DNA of 64,000 bases from Flavobacteriales bacterium (lineage in GTDB: Bacteria; Bacteroidota; Bacteroidia; Flavobacteriales_F; PHOS-HE28), in NCBI GenBank assembly GCA_016788485.1, contig JAEUSV010000014.1, positions 1-64,000 on the forward strand. Reading direction: 5' to 3'. The position numbers and the translations under genes were made by a program. Positions within the stretch are counted from its first letter, which is position 1. The number at the start of each line of letters is the position of its first letter. The notes under the pieces were generated by a model that had not been told where the DNA came from, did not search any database, and saw only the letters and a program-made list of their open reading frames with translations. Of the stretch, positions 42,753-52,141 are shown piece after piece.

Positions 42753-44669
42753 TTACGCCGGCTTGATCCGGATGTGGTAGCGGGTGCCGGTGGCGTCGGA
42801 GTCCACCGTGAAGAAACCGTTGAGCTGTTCCACCAGGCTTTCGATCAGGCTCACGCCCAGCGTGGCGCCATCGTTCAGCAGCTTCTCCTGGGGGATCCCC
42901 ACGCCATCGTCGCGGTACTGCAGGTCGATATCGCCGCCGTCCACGCGGTGGATGGCGAGCTCGATGTTGCCGCCCGAGCGCCCCTTGAAGGCGTGCTTGA
43001 ACGAGTTGGTGATGAGCTCATTGAGGATCAGGCCCAGCGGCACCATGGTGTTCAGGTCGAGCGCCAGCCCCTTGTCGATGTCCGTGCGGTAGCGGATGGC
43101 CTCGCTCACATCGTTCAGCTGCACCAGTTCCGCGAAGAGCTCCTTGAGGTACAGGGCCAGGTCGAGCGAGGCGAGGTCGTCGCCCTTGTAGAGCTTCTCG
43201 TGGATGAGGGCGATGGAGGCCACGCGGCTCTGGCTCTGGTCGAAGAGCTGGCGCAGCTGCCGGTCCTCGATGGTGCTGCTCTGCAGGCGGAGCATGCTCG
43301 CGATCACCTGCAGGTTGTTCTTCACCCGGTGGTGGATCTCCTTGATCAGGACATTGATGCGCGCATTGGCGCGCTCGAGCTTCTCCTTCTCGGCCTCCAG
43401 CGCCGTCTTCTGCTCCAGGTCGCGGTCGCGTGCGGCCTTCAGGTTGTCCTTCATCCGCTCCAGGCTCAGCCCCAGCACGTCCAGCTCCCCGCGCACGGGC
43501 ACGGGCGTGTCGTAGTTGCCCTTGCCAATGGCATCGGCGGCGGCCGCCAGCGAGCGGATGTTGTCGATCATGCCGTTGAACGAGCGGGCCATGGCGCCCA
43601 CCTCGTCGTTGGAGCTCACCGGAACGTGCGCGCGCACATCCCCCTGGGCGAGCGCGGAGGCCGCACTGGTCACCTCGTTGACGGTGTTGCGCAGGCCGCG
43701 CATGATCACGAAGGCCATCACGGCCACGGCGCCCACCACGCCGGTGAGGGCCACGAGCACCACGAAGAGGCGCAGCTCCGCATCGCGCTGGTTGGCGGTG
43801 GTGGCCTCCACGATGCGCGCGATGCTCGCCTGTTCCACCGTGCGAAGGCGGGCCATGGCGCCCGCGCCATAGCGCCACCAGGTGCCTACCTCCAACCGGT
43901 CCTGCGGCAAGGCGCGCGTCTCCTGCACGGTGCTCACCAGCGTGCCCAGGGCGTTCACGTCGGGACCGCGGAACGAGGCGCCATAGAGCGCCAGCACCTC
44001 GGGGGGCGCATCGCGCTCGAAGAGCAGGGCGCTCGTCTCGAACTGGGCGATCTGCTCGTTCAGCGTGCCCAGCAGGTCGTCCTCGTCATGCCCTTCGCTG
44101 CCCGCCAGGGCGATCAGCGACCGGATGTTGGCGAGGGCGTCCTCCATGGACAGCAGGCTCATGTGCGCGTACATCCGGTCCTTGGTGGCGGGGTCGAGCG
44201 CGAGCTTGCCGGTCTTGCTCACGTCACCGAGCATCTGTCCCCGGACCCGCCGGTAGCTCAGCTCCACCTCGCCGGTGCCGATGCGGCGGGCGCGCACACG
44301 CTGGCGCAGCACGCCGATGCCGGCCACCGCACGCTGGGGCGCGATGCCCGGGTCCAGCAGCAGGTCGGGGTCGTTCAGCCGCTGCAAGGCACGGTCCGTG
44401 GACGCGTGCAGCACCTGCAGCCGCGAGGGGTTGGAGGCCAGGCCCAGGGAGTACGCCACCGAGAACGCGCTCTCCTCCTGCAAGGCGGCCAGGGCGCCGC
44501 CCTGGAGCTCCATGTTGCGGGATTGCACGTTGATGTAGCGCAGCACGTTGCGCCGCTTGTAGCTGGAATCGACCTGTTTGCCGATGAGCAGCACCAGACC
44601 CAGCACCGGGATGCCCAGCGTGATCAGGAACTTGGTGCGGACGGGAAGGTCGGCGAAGCGCCAGGCCAT
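42753..44669 (-). CDS. Sensor histidine kinase with NIT domain, HAMP and HisKA_2-type core
   Basis: The 638-residue membrane kinase has a first transmembrane helix (about 14-32), an extracytoplasmic NIT-like (nitrate/nitrite-sensing) domain (about 40-300, including [19 protein letters not shown]), a second helix (about 302-327) and a HAMP segment (about 328-380). A coiled region precedes the HisKA_2 motif [20 protein letters not shown], with His446/447. The C-terminal ATPase domain has [19 protein letters not shown] and DDGVGIP. No response regulator is adjacent, so it is an orphan. The start at 44669 opens the first hydrophobic helix. Confidence 0.88.
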   Translation of the reverse strand: MAWRFADLPVRTKFLITLGIPVLGLVLLIGKQVDSSYKRRNVLRYINVQSRNMELQGGALAALQEESAFSVAYSLGLASNPSRLQVLHASTDRALQRLNDPDLLLDPGIAPQRAVAGIGVLRQRVRARRIGTGEVELSYRRVRGQMLGDVSKTGKLALDPATKDRMYAHMSLLSMEDALANIRSLIALAGSEGHDEDDLLGTLNEQIAQFETSALLFERDAPPEVLALYGASFRGPDVNALGTLVSTVQETRALPQDRLEVGTWWRYGAGAMARLRTVEQASIARIVEATTANQRDAELRLFVVLVALTGVVGAVAVMAFVIMRGLRNTVNEVTSAASALAQGDVRAHVPVSSNDEVGAMARSFNGMIDNIRSLAAAADAIGKGNYDTPVPVRGELDVLGLSLERMKDNLKAARDRDLEQKTALEAEKEKLERANARINVLIKEIHHRVKNNLQVIASMLRLQSSTIEDRQLRQLFDQSQSRVASIALIHEKLYKGDDLASLDLALYLKELFAELVQLNDVSEAIRYRTDIDKGLALDLNTMVPLGLILNELITNSFKHAFKGRSGGNIELAIHRVDGGDIDLQYRDDGVGIPQEKLLNDGATLGVSLIESLVEQLNGFFTVDSDATGTRYHIRIKPA

Positions 44670-44740
44670 GCGTTGCCCGCCGAAGCCTCGGAGCGAGGGC
44701 GGTGTGCACGAAAGTAGGGAAGGCGCTGTTGCGCGCTGGC

Positions 44741-44748
44741 TACCTTTG
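44741..44748 (+). promoter_or_regulatory. TAnnTTTG promoter (TACCTTTG) for the carboxyltransferase gene
   Basis: A perfect consensus element 22 nt before the ATG at 44771. Confidence 0.6.
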
Positions 44749-44770
44749 GGCTCCTTTTCGCAAGGCAAGC

Positions 44771-46318
44771 ATGGACAACAAGCAGCGGACCGAGGAACTT
44801 GAACGGCGTGTACAGCAGGCGTTGGAAGGGGGAGGCCCCGACCGCATCGCCGCCCAGCACAAGAAAGGCAAGCTCACCGCGCGCGAACGCGTCGACCTGC
44901 TGCTCGATGAGGGCAGCTTCCAGGAGATCGGTCAGCTGGTGACGCACCGCAGCACCAACTTCGGCCTCGATCAACAGGTGTTCCTGGGCGACGGCGTGAT
45001 CACGGGATACGGCACCATCGACGGCCGCCTGGTGTACGTGTTCAGCCAGGACTTCACCGTGCTGGGTGGTTCACTGGCCGAGGCCCATGCGGAGAAGATC
45101 TGCCGGGTCATGGACCTGGCCATGCAGAACGGCGCACCGGTGATCGGCCTCAATGACAGTGGCGGCGCGCGCATCCAGGAAGGCGTGGTGAGCCTGGGCG
45201 GCTATGCCGACATCTTCTACCGCAACGTGCGAAGCAGCGGCGTGGTGCCGCAGATCAGTGCCATCATGGGCCCCTGTGCGGGCGGCGCGGTGTACAGCCC
45301 CGCCCTCACCGATTTCGTCCTCATGGTGGAGAACACGAGCTACATGTTCGTCACCGGTCCCAACGTGGTGAAGACCGTGACCCATGAGGAGGTGACGGCC
45401 GAGGAGCTGGGGGGGGCATCCACGCACGCGAGCAAGAGCGGGGTCGCGCACTTCACCGCGCCCAACGAGCTCGATGCCATCCGCCACCTGCGCCGCCTGG
45501 TGTCCTTCATCCCCTCCAACTGCGAGGAGGAGCCGCCTGCGCTGCCCTACACCCCCGGAGATGAGCGGCGCCCCGAGCTGGACACCATGGTGCCCGAGAA
45601 CCCCAACCAGCCGTACGACATCCGGCAGGTGATGAACGCGGTGATCGATCCCGACAGCAGCCTCGAGGTGCACGCCGATTACGCGCGGAACATGGTCATC
45701 GGCTTCGCGCGCATCGAGGGCCGCACCGTGGGCTGTGTGGCGAACCAGCCCGCCGTGCTCGCCGGAGTGCTCGACATCGATGCCAGTGTTAAGGCCGCGC
45801 GCTTCGTGCGCTTCTGCGATGCCTTCAACATCCCGCTGGTGGTGTTCGTGGACGTGCCCGGATTCCTGCCGGGCACGGACCAGGAGTGGCGCGGCATCAT
45901 CGACCACGGCGCCAAGCTGCTCTACGCGTTCAGCGAGGCCACCGTGCCGCGGATCACCGTGATCACGCGCAAGGCCTACGGAGGCGCGTACGATGTGATG
46001 AACAGCAAGCACATCGGCTGCGACATGAACTACGCATGGCCCACCGCGGAGATCGCCGTGATGGGGGCGAAGGGCGCTGCGGAGATCATCTTCAAGAGCG
46101 AGATCGCCAAGGCCAAGGACCCGCAGGCGAAGTGGCAGGAGAAGGAGGCCGAGTACAAGGAGCAGTTCGCCAATCCTTACGAGGCCGCGGCCCGTGGCTA
46201 CGTGGACGAGGTGATCCGACCGAGCGACACGCGCATCAAGGTGATCCAGGCCCTTCGCATGCTGCGCAACAAGGTGGACAAGCTGCCGCGGAAGAAGCAC
46301 GGCAACATCCCCCTGTAG
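44771..46318 (+). CDS. Acyl-CoA carboxylase carboxyltransferase (beta) subunit, PccB/MmdA-like
   Basis: The 515-residue enzyme transfers a carboxyl group between biotin and an acyl-CoA such as propionyl-CoA. It has two crotonase-like halves, with [20 protein letters not shown] and [18 protein letters not shown] in the first and [15 protein letters not shown] plus [14 protein letters not shown] in the second. A biotin carboxylase and carrier pair is not adjacent; the accB-accC pair at 10579-12561 may serve acetyl-CoA carboxylation instead. Whether this protein is propionyl-CoA carboxylase or part of a decarboxylase cannot be told here. Confidence 0.92.
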   Translation: MDNKQRTEELERRVQQALEGGGPDRIAAQHKKGKLTARERVDLLLDEGSFQEIGQLVTHRSTNFGLDQQVFLGDGVITGYGTIDGRLVYVFSQDFTVLGGSLAEAHAEKICRVMDLAMQNGAPVIGLNDSGGARIQEGVVSLGGYADIFYRNVRSSGVVPQISAIMGPCAGGAVYSPALTDFVLMVENTSYMFVTGPNVVKTVTHEEVTAEELGGASTHASKSGVAHFTAPNELDAIRHLRRLVSFIPSNCEEEPPALPYTPGDERRPELDTMVPENPNQPYDIRQVMNAVIDPDSSLEVHADYARNMVIGFARIEGRTVGCVANQPAVLAGVLDIDASVKAARFVRFCDAFNIPLVVFVDVPGFLPGTDQEWRGIIDHGAKLLYAFSEATVPRITVITRKAYGGAYDVMNSKHIGCDMNYAWPTAEIAVMGAKGAAEIIFKSEIAKAKDPQAKWQEKEAEYKEQFANPYEAAARGYVDEVIRPSDTRIKVIQALRMLRNKVDKLPRKKHGNIPL

Positions 46319-46356
46319 TTCGGGCCAACCTCAGGGCGCGGTCTTCCGCGTTCCTC

Positions 46357-46363
46357 TATTTTG
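46357..46363 (+). promoter_or_regulatory. TAnnTTTG-like promoter (TATTTTG) for the TPR kinase gene
   Basis: The TATTTTG element is one T short of consensus and ends 5 nt before the ATG at 46369. Confidence 0.35.
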
Positions 46364-46368
46364 CACAC

Positions 46369-48351
46369 ATGAGCCCATCGGTGCGTGGCCTTGGCGCCCT
46401 GCTCGTGCTGCTGCCATCCCTGTTGCGGGCACAGGACGGACCGCCCTCGCCGGCGAGCGTGCTGGCCATGCCGGATGATACCGCCAAGGTGCTCGCCCTG
46501 TCCGATCTCTGCTTCGGCTACCGCCGGATCGACGCCGATTCCGCGCTGCTGTTCGGCCGCGAGGCGCTGGACCTTTCGCAACGGATCCGCTACCGGCGCG
46601 GCGAGGCCCAGGCCTTGAACGACCTGGCCATCATCCACATCGACCGCAGCAGCTTCACCACGGCCGACAGCCTCTTGCAGCAGGCCCTGGCCATCCGCAC
46701 CGCCCTGCACGACAGCGCGGGCGTCGGTGCCATCCACAACAAGCTCGGCAACATCCGCCAGGCCCAGTTCAGGCTGGAGGAGGCGCTTCAGGAGAACATC
46801 AAGGCCCTCCGCATCTTCGAACGCATCGGTCCGCCTGCCAAGGAGGCCATCATCCTTGGCAACATCGCGATCCTGCAGTTCAACCTGCGTCAGTACAAGG
46901 AGGCCCTCGCCACGCACCGGTCGGCCGCGGCGGTACGCGAGCGCATCGGCGACGGGCAGGGCCTGGCCGAATCGAAGGGCAACATGGCGAACGTGCTCGT
47001 GGTGCTGGGCGACACTGCCGAGGCGCTGCGGCTGTTCGGTGAGGCCGCCGCCTACTTCCGCGCCAAGGACCTGAAGCGCGAGCTGGCCGTGCAATTGCAC
47101 AACGAGGCGGGCGTGCGCCTGTCCATGGGCGAGACCGCCAAGGCGCTGGCGCTCTTCAGCGAGGCCCTGGCCCTGCGCGAGGCCGGCGGGGAGCAGAAGG
47201 CGATCGCCTCCACGCTCACGGGCCTTGCCGATACCCGGGTGCGCATGGGGCGTCCCCAGGCGGCCGTCCCGCTGGCGCACCGTGCACTGGCCCTGAGCGC
47301 ACAGGTGGGCGCGCGTAACGAACGCATGCAGGCCATGCTGGTGCTGGCGCGCGCCTATGCCGGTCTCGATAACGGTGACAGCACCTATTGGTACCACGAG
47401 CGCTACAGCGCCTTGCGCGATTCGGTGTTCAGCGCCGACATGGGCGCGCGGCTGGCCGAGCTCGAGACCCGCTATAACGTGGAGCGCAAGGAGCTGGAGA
47501 TCGAACGGCAGCGCGCCGACATCGCTTCGCGGGACCTGGCCATCGCCGAGCTCGACCGCCAGGCCGAACGCAGGCGTTTCTGGCTCGCACTCGCCATCGG
47601 CGCCATCGGCCTGGTCGTCGTCACCGGCCTGCTGCTCATGCAGGTGCAACGCCGCAAGGCGAAGGCCGCGCGCGATGCGGCCCTGCTGGCCGAGCGCGAG
47701 CGTGGATTGCGCGCCCTGGTGGCCGGTACCGATGCCGAGCGCGCACGCATCGCCCGCGAGCTGCACGACGGCATCGGCCAGCAGATCACCGGACTGAAGT
47801 TCCGGCTGGAGGACATCGCCGGTCGCGTTCCCCAGGGGGATGCGGCCGCGACCGACCGCATCCGCGAGGCGTTGTCGCTCACCGAGGAGGCGGGGCGCGA
47901 CGTGCGGGAGATCGCCCACGGCATGATGCCGCGCTCCCTGGGTACCCTGGGATTGGCGCCCGCCCTGCGCGACCTGCTCGGCAAGGCCTTCGACCGCGCG
48001 CGCATCACCTGGACCTTCGATGCGCACGGCGTGGACCAGCGGATGCCCGAGGAGATGGAGGTGGGCGTGTACCGCATCGTGCAGGAGCTCGTGGGCAACA
48101 TCCTGAAACATGCGGCCGCGCGCGAGGTGAGCGTGCAGCTGCTCCGCAACCGGGGCAACCTGGTGCTGCTGGTGAACGATGACGGGCGCGGCTTCGGCCC
48201 CGACCGCGACAATGGCACGGGCATGGGGCTCGCAGGCATGCGCGACCGCGCGCGCCTGCTGGGAGGCACCTTCAACCTGGAGAGCGCTCCAGGCCAGGGG
48301 ACCACGGCCACCTTGCGCATCCCGTTGGAGCATTCAACTTTGCCGTCATGA
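46369..48351 (+). CDS. TPR-containing sensor histidine kinase (HisKA_3/NarX type)
   Basis: The 660-residue protein has a signal-like N-terminus (residues 1-20), about ten tetratricopeptide repeats (about 40-390, such as LGNIRQAQFRLEEALQENIK), a coiled segment and one transmembrane helix (about 403-425). Its cytoplasmic core has the HisKA_3 motif IARELHDGIGQQITGLKF with His466, and an ATPase domain (VQELVGNILKHA, DDGRGFGPD, GMGLAGMRDRARLL). The LuxR-type regulator follows with a 4-nt overlap and is the obvious partner. The long TPR part is predicted periplasmic. Confidence 0.92.
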   Translation: MSPSVRGLGALLVLLPSLLRAQDGPPSPASVLAMPDDTAKVLALSDLCFGYRRIDADSALLFGREALDLSQRIRYRRGEAQALNDLAIIHIDRSSFTTADSLLQQALAIRTALHDSAGVGAIHNKLGNIRQAQFRLEEALQENIKALRIFERIGPPAKEAIILGNIAILQFNLRQYKEALATHRSAAAVRERIGDGQGLAESKGNMANVLVVLGDTAEALRLFGEAAAYFRAKDLKRELAVQLHNEAGVRLSMGETAKALALFSEALALREAGGEQKAIASTLTGLADTRVRMGRPQAAVPLAHRALALSAQVGARNERMQAMLVLARAYAGLDNGDSTYWYHERYSALRDSVFSADMGARLAELETRYNVERKELEIERQRADIASRDLAIAELDRQAERRRFWLALAIGAIGLVVVTGLLLMQVQRRKAKAARDAALLAERERGLRALVAGTDAERARIARELHDGIGQQITGLKFRLEDIAGRVPQGDAAATDRIREALSLTEEAGRDVREIAHGMMPRSLGTLGLAPALRDLLGKAFDRARITWTFDAHGVDQRMPEEMEVGVYRIVQELVGNILKHAAAREVSVQLLRNRGNLVLLVNDDGRGFGPDRDNGTGMGLAGMRDRARLLGGTFNLESAPGQGTTATLRIPLEHSTLPS

Positions 48352-48992
48352 ACGATCCCGTCCGCGTGGTGCTCTGCGACGATCACCGCATCGTCACCGA
48401 CGGGCTTCGTGAGCTGCTGTCCACCGCGTCCGACGTGGCCGTGGTGGGCGTGGCCTCAGGCGGTGAGGAGGCCCTCTACCTGCTCGCGCACCTGGGCGCC
48501 GATGTGCTGATCACCGACCTGGACATGCCCGCCATGGATGGGGCCGCGCTGGCCACCGAGGCGAAACGCAGGCACGAAGGGCTCCGGGTGCTCGTGCTCA
48601 GCATGCATGACGAGCCCGCCACCGTGCGGCGCCTCATGGAGCTTGGCGTGGACGGCTACCTGTTGAAGAGCGCCGGGCGCGATGAGCTGCTGCTCGCCGT
48701 TCGTGCGGTGCACGGCGGCAAGCGCCATTTCAGCAGCGAACTGCTGGAGGCCATGATGCGCCCCGACGCGTTCAAGCCCGCAGCCCACGCCTCGCTGAAG
48801 GAGCTGAGCGAACGCGAGGTGGAGGTGCTCGCGGCCCTTGCCGAGGGCCTGGGCAACAAGGAGATCGGCGAGCGCCTCTTCATCAGTCCGCGTACGGTCG
48901 ATACACACCGCACCAACCTCATGCGCAAGCTGGAGGTGCACAACGTGGCCGGCCTTGTCCGCATCGCCATCCAGGCAGGCCTGGTGAAGTGA
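48348..48992 (+). CDS. NarL/FixJ-family response regulator
   Basis: The 214-residue protein has a receiver domain with the acidic pair Asp11-Asp12, phosphoacceptor Asp57 (ITDLDMPAMDG), and conserved Ser/Thr and Lys positions (LSMHDE, YLLKSAG). A LuxR-type helix-turn-helix (ELSEREVEVLAALAEGLGNK, then EIGERLFISPRTVDTHRTNL, about 150-210) follows. It overlaps the TPR kinase by 4 nt and is its likely cognate regulator. The targets are unknown. Confidence 0.95.
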   Translation: MNDPVRVVLCDDHRIVTDGLRELLSTASDVAVVGVASGGEEALYLLAHLGADVLITDLDMPAMDGAALATEAKRRHEGLRVLVLSMHDEPATVRRLMELGVDGYLLKSAGRDELLLAVRAVHGGKRHFSSELLEAMMRPDAFKPAAHASLKELSEREVEVLAALAEGLGNKEIGERLFISPRTVDTHRTNLMRKLEVHNVAGLVRIAIQAGLVK

Positions 48993-48996
48993 GCCG

Positions 48997-49764
48997 CTAC
49001 GCGATGCCGGCGACCAGCATGCCGGCGATGAGCACCATGAGCACCGCCACCGTCCATTGCACGGTACGGTAGGTGATGGAAGGGATCAGTTCCTTCCCGG
49101 CCCACGCACCGGCGAACGCGGCCAGCACGGCGGCCAGCAGCAGCGGTCCCTCATGGAGCAGCGCTTCGGTGTTGAGCGTGCGCAGGTAGAGCGGGATGCG
49201 GGTGAGGTCCACCAGGACGGCGATCATCACGCCGGTCGCGATGTACGCCTCCTTGCCAAGCCCGCTGCGCAGCAGGAACATGCTGCGCAGCGCGCCCTGA
49301 TGGCCGCTGAGGCCGCCGAAGAAGCCGCTGAGCGCACCGCCCACCACATGATGCCGCCCCGCGAACGCGAAGGCCTTCAGCCGGGGGGCCAGCTCGGTGA
49401 TCGCGAAGACCACCATGAGCACCGCGATGGCGATGGCGAGGGGTCCCACCTCCTTGCGCATTCCGTGGTACAGCGGTGCCATGTGGCCGAGGCGATCGAG
49501 CGTCCACACACCGGCCAACGCGCCGAGAACGGCCGGAATACCGAAGGCGAGCAGCACCCCGCGGTCCGCGTGGCGCCACAGCAGCGTTGCCTTGAAGAGG
49601 TTGTTGAGCAGGTGCACCACCGCCGTCATGCCCACCGCCAGGGGAAGGGGGAAGAAGAGCGCGAACACCGGAAGCAGCAGCGTGCCCAGCCCGAACCCGC
49701 TGATCAGGGTGAGCAGCGAGGCGACCAGCGCCGCGGCAGGGATGAGCAGGTGTTGGAGGTCCAT
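48997..49764 (-). CDS. TauE/SafE-family sulfite/anion exporter-like permease
   Basis: The 255-residue protein has about eight transmembrane segments with the internal two-fold repeat of this family. Its conserved parts include SGFGLGTLLLPVFALFFPL and HHVVGGALSGFFGGLSGHQG. The substrate (sulfonate, sulfite or another anion) is not determinable. It is convergent with the response-regulator gene, 4 nt between stops. Confidence 0.82.
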   Translation of the reverse strand: MDLQHLLIPAAALVASLLTLISGFGLGTLLLPVFALFFPLPLAVGMTAVVHLLNNLFKATLLWRHADRGVLLAFGIPAVLGALAGVWTLDRLGHMAPLYHGMRKEVGPLAIAIAVLMVVFAITELAPRLKAFAFAGRHHVVGGALSGFFGGLSGHQGALRSMFLLRSGLGKEAYIATGVMIAVLVDLTRIPLYLRTLNTEALLHEGPLLLAAVLAAFAGAWAGKELIPSITYRTVQWTVAVLMVLIAGMLVAGIA

Positions 49765-49806
49765 GGATGGGTGTTCAACGCCGGGGGCGGAGGCGTTGCG
49801 GCGCAC

Positions 49807-49814
49807 TAATTTCG
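49807..49814 (+). promoter_or_regulatory. TAnnTTTG-class promoter (TAATTTCG) for the thioredoxin-fold gene
   Basis: The element ends 17 nt before the ATG at 49832. Confidence 0.5.
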
Positions 49815-49831
49815 TGGTCCAACTTCAACCC

Positions 49832-50464
49832 ATGCGCAAGCACCTCGTTCTCCTCGCCGCCGCGGCCACCATCGGCCTCGCCGCCCACGACCCCCTGCCC
49901 GAGATGAAGATCGGCGACGCCCTGCCCAAGGCGGACCTTCGCATGAAGGACGTTTCGGGCAAGGACCTGTCGTTGCAGGAGATCGCCGGCAAGAACGGGC
50001 TGCTGGTCATCTTCAGCTGCAACACCTGTCCATTCGTGGTGGGCAGCGACGGCAGCGAAGGCTGGGAGGGTCGTTATCCCGCGTTGGCCACGTATTGCGG
50101 GTCCAACAACATCGGCTTCGTGCTGGTGAACAGCAACGAGGCCAAGCGCGAGGCGGGCGATGGCATGGCCGACATGCAGGCGCACTACAAGGAGAAGGGC
50201 TACAAGGGCCGCTACGTGATCGACAACGGTCATGCGGTGGCCGATGCCTTCGGTGCTCGCACCACGCCGCACGTGTTCCTGTTCGATGGAGCGGGCAAGC
50301 TCGCCTACAAGGGTGCCATCGATGACAACGTGGACAGTGCCAAGGAGGTGAAGGAGCACTACCTGCAACAGGCCATGGAGGCGCAGGTCGCCGGGAAGGC
50401 GATCCCCACGCCGGTCACGCGCAACCTGGGCTGCAGCATCAAGCGCATGCCGCACGTGCACTGA
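49832..50464 (+). CDS. Exported thioredoxin-fold (AhpC/TSA-type) redox protein
   Basis: The 210-residue protein has an N-terminal signal sequence (about residues 1-18) and a thioredoxin fold. It has a KIGDALPKADLRMKDVSGKD motif, the redox centre SCNTCPFVVGS (CxxC), the FVLVNSNEAKRE region and a cis-Pro segment TTPHVFLFDGAGKL. This is the redoxin/peroxiredoxin-like type with CNTC found in Bacteroidota. It probably acts in the periplasm on disulfides or peroxides; which one is unclear. It is followed by a terminator. Confidence 0.82.
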   Translation: MRKHLVLLAAAATIGLAAHDPLPEMKIGDALPKADLRMKDVSGKDLSLQEIAGKNGLLVIFSCNTCPFVVGSDGSEGWEGRYPALATYCGSNNIGFVLVNSNEAKREAGDGMADMQAHYKEKGYKGRYVIDNGHAVADAFGARTTPHVFLFDGAGKLAYKGAIDDNVDSAKEVKEHYLQQAMEAQVAGKAIPTPVTRNLGCSIKRMPHVH

Positions 50465-50481
50465 GCGGTGCATGCAGGGCG

Positions 50482-50516
50482 ACGCCGCGCGGCCATGGGT
50501 CGCGCGGCGTTGTTCA
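50482..50516 (+). terminator. Rho-independent terminator after the thioredoxin-fold gene
   Basis: A perfect 10-bp GC-rich stem, ACGCCGCGCG / CGCGCGGCGT, with a 9-nt loop is followed by a T-rich tail (TGTTCATTTGTT). Confidence 0.7.
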
Positions 50517-50556
50517 TTTGTTGGAAACTTCGCCCGGAACGCTCCCGCGTTGCTGC

Positions 50557-50564
50557 TTCCTTTG
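50557..50564 (+). promoter_or_regulatory. TAnnTTTG-class promoter (TTCCTTTG) for purD
   Basis: A seven-of-eight match ending 17 nt before the purD ATG. Confidence 0.45.
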
Positions 50565-50581
50565 CAGGAAAGGCAAGGGGA

Positions 50582-51877
50582 ATGAACGTTCTGTTGATCG
50601 GCAGCGGTGGCCGTGAGCATGCGCTGGCGTGGAAGATCGCCCAAAGCTCGCTGCTCGATGAGCTCTATGTGTCACCCGGCAACCCCGGCATGCAGCGGCA
50701 TGGCCGTCGTGTGGAGCTTGACCTGGGCGATCAGCGCGCGTTGCGCACCTTCCTGCTCGAGAAGCGCATCCGCATCGTGGTGGTGGGCCCCGAGGGTCCC
50801 TTGGTGGACGGGCTTCATGACCGCATCGCCGATGATCCCCAGCTGGCCGGCAAGGTGACCGTGATCGGTCCCCGGCGCCAGGGCGCACAGCTCGAAGGCA
50901 GCAAGGAGTTCGCCAAGGAGTTCATGTTCCGCCACAACATCCCCACGGCCGCGTTCCGCGCCTTCACCAAGGATCAGCTGAAGGAGGCGGTGGACCACGT
51001 GGGCCGCATGGCGCCGCCTTTCGTGATCAAGGCCGATGGCCTCGCGGGCGGCAAGGGCGTGGTGATCACCAGCGACCGCAAGGAGGCGGCGGCGGTGCTC
51101 AAGGACATGCTGAGCGCGGGTCGCTTCGGCGAGGCCGGTGAGCGCGTGGTGATCGAGCAGTTCCTCGAAGGCATCGAGGTGTCGGCCTTCCTCATCACCG
51201 ACGGCGAGTCGTTCAAGATGCTCCCTGCGGCCAAGGACTACAAGCGCATCGGTGAGGGCGATACCGGTCCGAACACCGGCGGCATGGGGGCCATCAGCCC
51301 CGTGCCCTTCGCCGACAAGGACTTCATGCAGAAGGTGCACGACCGTGTCGCTGCCCCCACCATCCGCGGGCTGCGCGAAGAGGGGATCCCCTACCAGGGC
51401 TTCCTGTTCATGGGCCTCATGAACGTGGGTGGTGAACCGTACGTGATCGAATACAACGTGCGCCTCGGCGACCCGGAGACGGAGGCCATCCTGCCGCGCC
51501 TGCGCAGCGACCTGCTCGACCTCTTCGAGGGCATCGCCACCGGCACGCTGAGCGAACGACACGTGGATGTGGACGACCGCACGGCCGCCACCGTGGTGCT
51601 TGCTTCAGAGGGTTATCCGGAGAAAGTGCGCAAGGGCCTGCCGATCGCTGGGGCCGACATGGTCTCGGAAGCCTACGTGTTCCACGCGGGCACGACGATG
51701 AAAGGGGACGAGCTGATCACCGACGGTGGTCGCGTGATGGTGCTCACGGCCTTCGGGAAGGACCTGGAGCAGGCCATGGCCAACGTGTACCGTTCGGTGC
51801 CGCTGGTGGCCTTCGATGGGAAGTACTTCCGCAGGGACATCGGGCGCGACCTGGTGCGCGCCCCGCAAAAGGCCTGA
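50582..51877 (+). CDS. purD: Phosphoribosylamine-glycine ligase
   Basis: PurD joins phosphoribosylamine and glycine with ATP, the second step of purine synthesis. The 431-residue ATP-grasp enzyme begins MNVLLIGSGGREHALAWKI and has VIKADGLAGGKGVVITSDRK, the PNTGGMGAISPVP loop and the VIEYNVRLGDPETEAILPRL motif. Its length is normal. The next genes are two small membrane proteins and purQ. Confidence 0.96.
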   Translation: MNVLLIGSGGREHALAWKIAQSSLLDELYVSPGNPGMQRHGRRVELDLGDQRALRTFLLEKRIRIVVVGPEGPLVDGLHDRIADDPQLAGKVTVIGPRRQGAQLEGSKEFAKEFMFRHNIPTAAFRAFTKDQLKEAVDHVGRMAPPFVIKADGLAGGKGVVITSDRKEAAAVLKDMLSAGRFGEAGERVVIEQFLEGIEVSAFLITDGESFKMLPAAKDYKRIGEGDTGPNTGGMGAISPVPFADKDFMQKVHDRVAAPTIRGLREEGIPYQGFLFMGLMNVGGEPYVIEYNVRLGDPETEAILPRLRSDLLDLFEGIATGTLSERHVDVDDRTAATVVLASEGYPEKVRKGLPIAGADMVSEAYVFHAGTTMKGDELITDGGRVMVLTAFGKDLEQAMANVYRSVPLVAFDGKYFRRDIGRDLVRAPQKA

Positions 51878-51891
51878 GGCCTATGGGACGA

Positions 51892-52074
51892 TCAGAGATG
51901 ACCGCCCTTCTCCTTGGCCGCACGCGTGAAGCGGCCCTGCAGCATCAGCCAGTAGATGGCCCCGAAGGCCAGCACCAGACTGAAGATCACGACGGGCGCC
52001 CAGCCGAACGGGGTGAGCACCCAGTCCATCAAGGTCTGCATAAAGTGGCCGATGCCGTACCAGAGCTTCGTCAT
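51892..52074 (-). CDS. Small membrane protein, DUF6341-like
   Basis: A 60-residue protein with one hydrophobic segment (about residues 26-45, WAPVVIFSLVLAFGAIYWLM) and a basic C-terminal tail (RFTRAAKEKGG). Length, topology and position between purD and the DUF6427-like gene resemble the DUF6341 family of Flavobacteria; the match is from memory and tentative. A perfect TATCTTTG promoter precedes it at 52097-52104. Confidence 0.6.
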   Translation of the reverse strand: MTKLWYGIGHFMQTLMDWVLTPFGWAPVVIFSLVLAFGAIYWLMLQGRFTRAAKEKGGHL

Positions 52075-52096
52075 CACGAATGGGCTTGATCGGGGC

Positions 52097-52104
52097 CAAA
52101 GATA
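52097..52104 (-). promoter_or_regulatory. TAnnTTTG promoter (TATCTTTG) for the DUF6341-like gene
   Basis: A perfect consensus on the minus strand, 22 nt before the ATG at 52074, in the 67-nt gap divergent from 52142. It supports this short reading frame as a real gene. Confidence 0.6.
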
Positions 52105-52141
52105 GCAGGATGCCCAAGAGGCGGTAACCGGACCAGACCAC

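Noticed and set aside
49790-49806. GCGTTGCGGCGCAC before the thioredoxin-fold gene as a third copy of the palindromic repeat
   Set aside because: Only about ten bases resemble the right arm. There is no matching left arm nearby.
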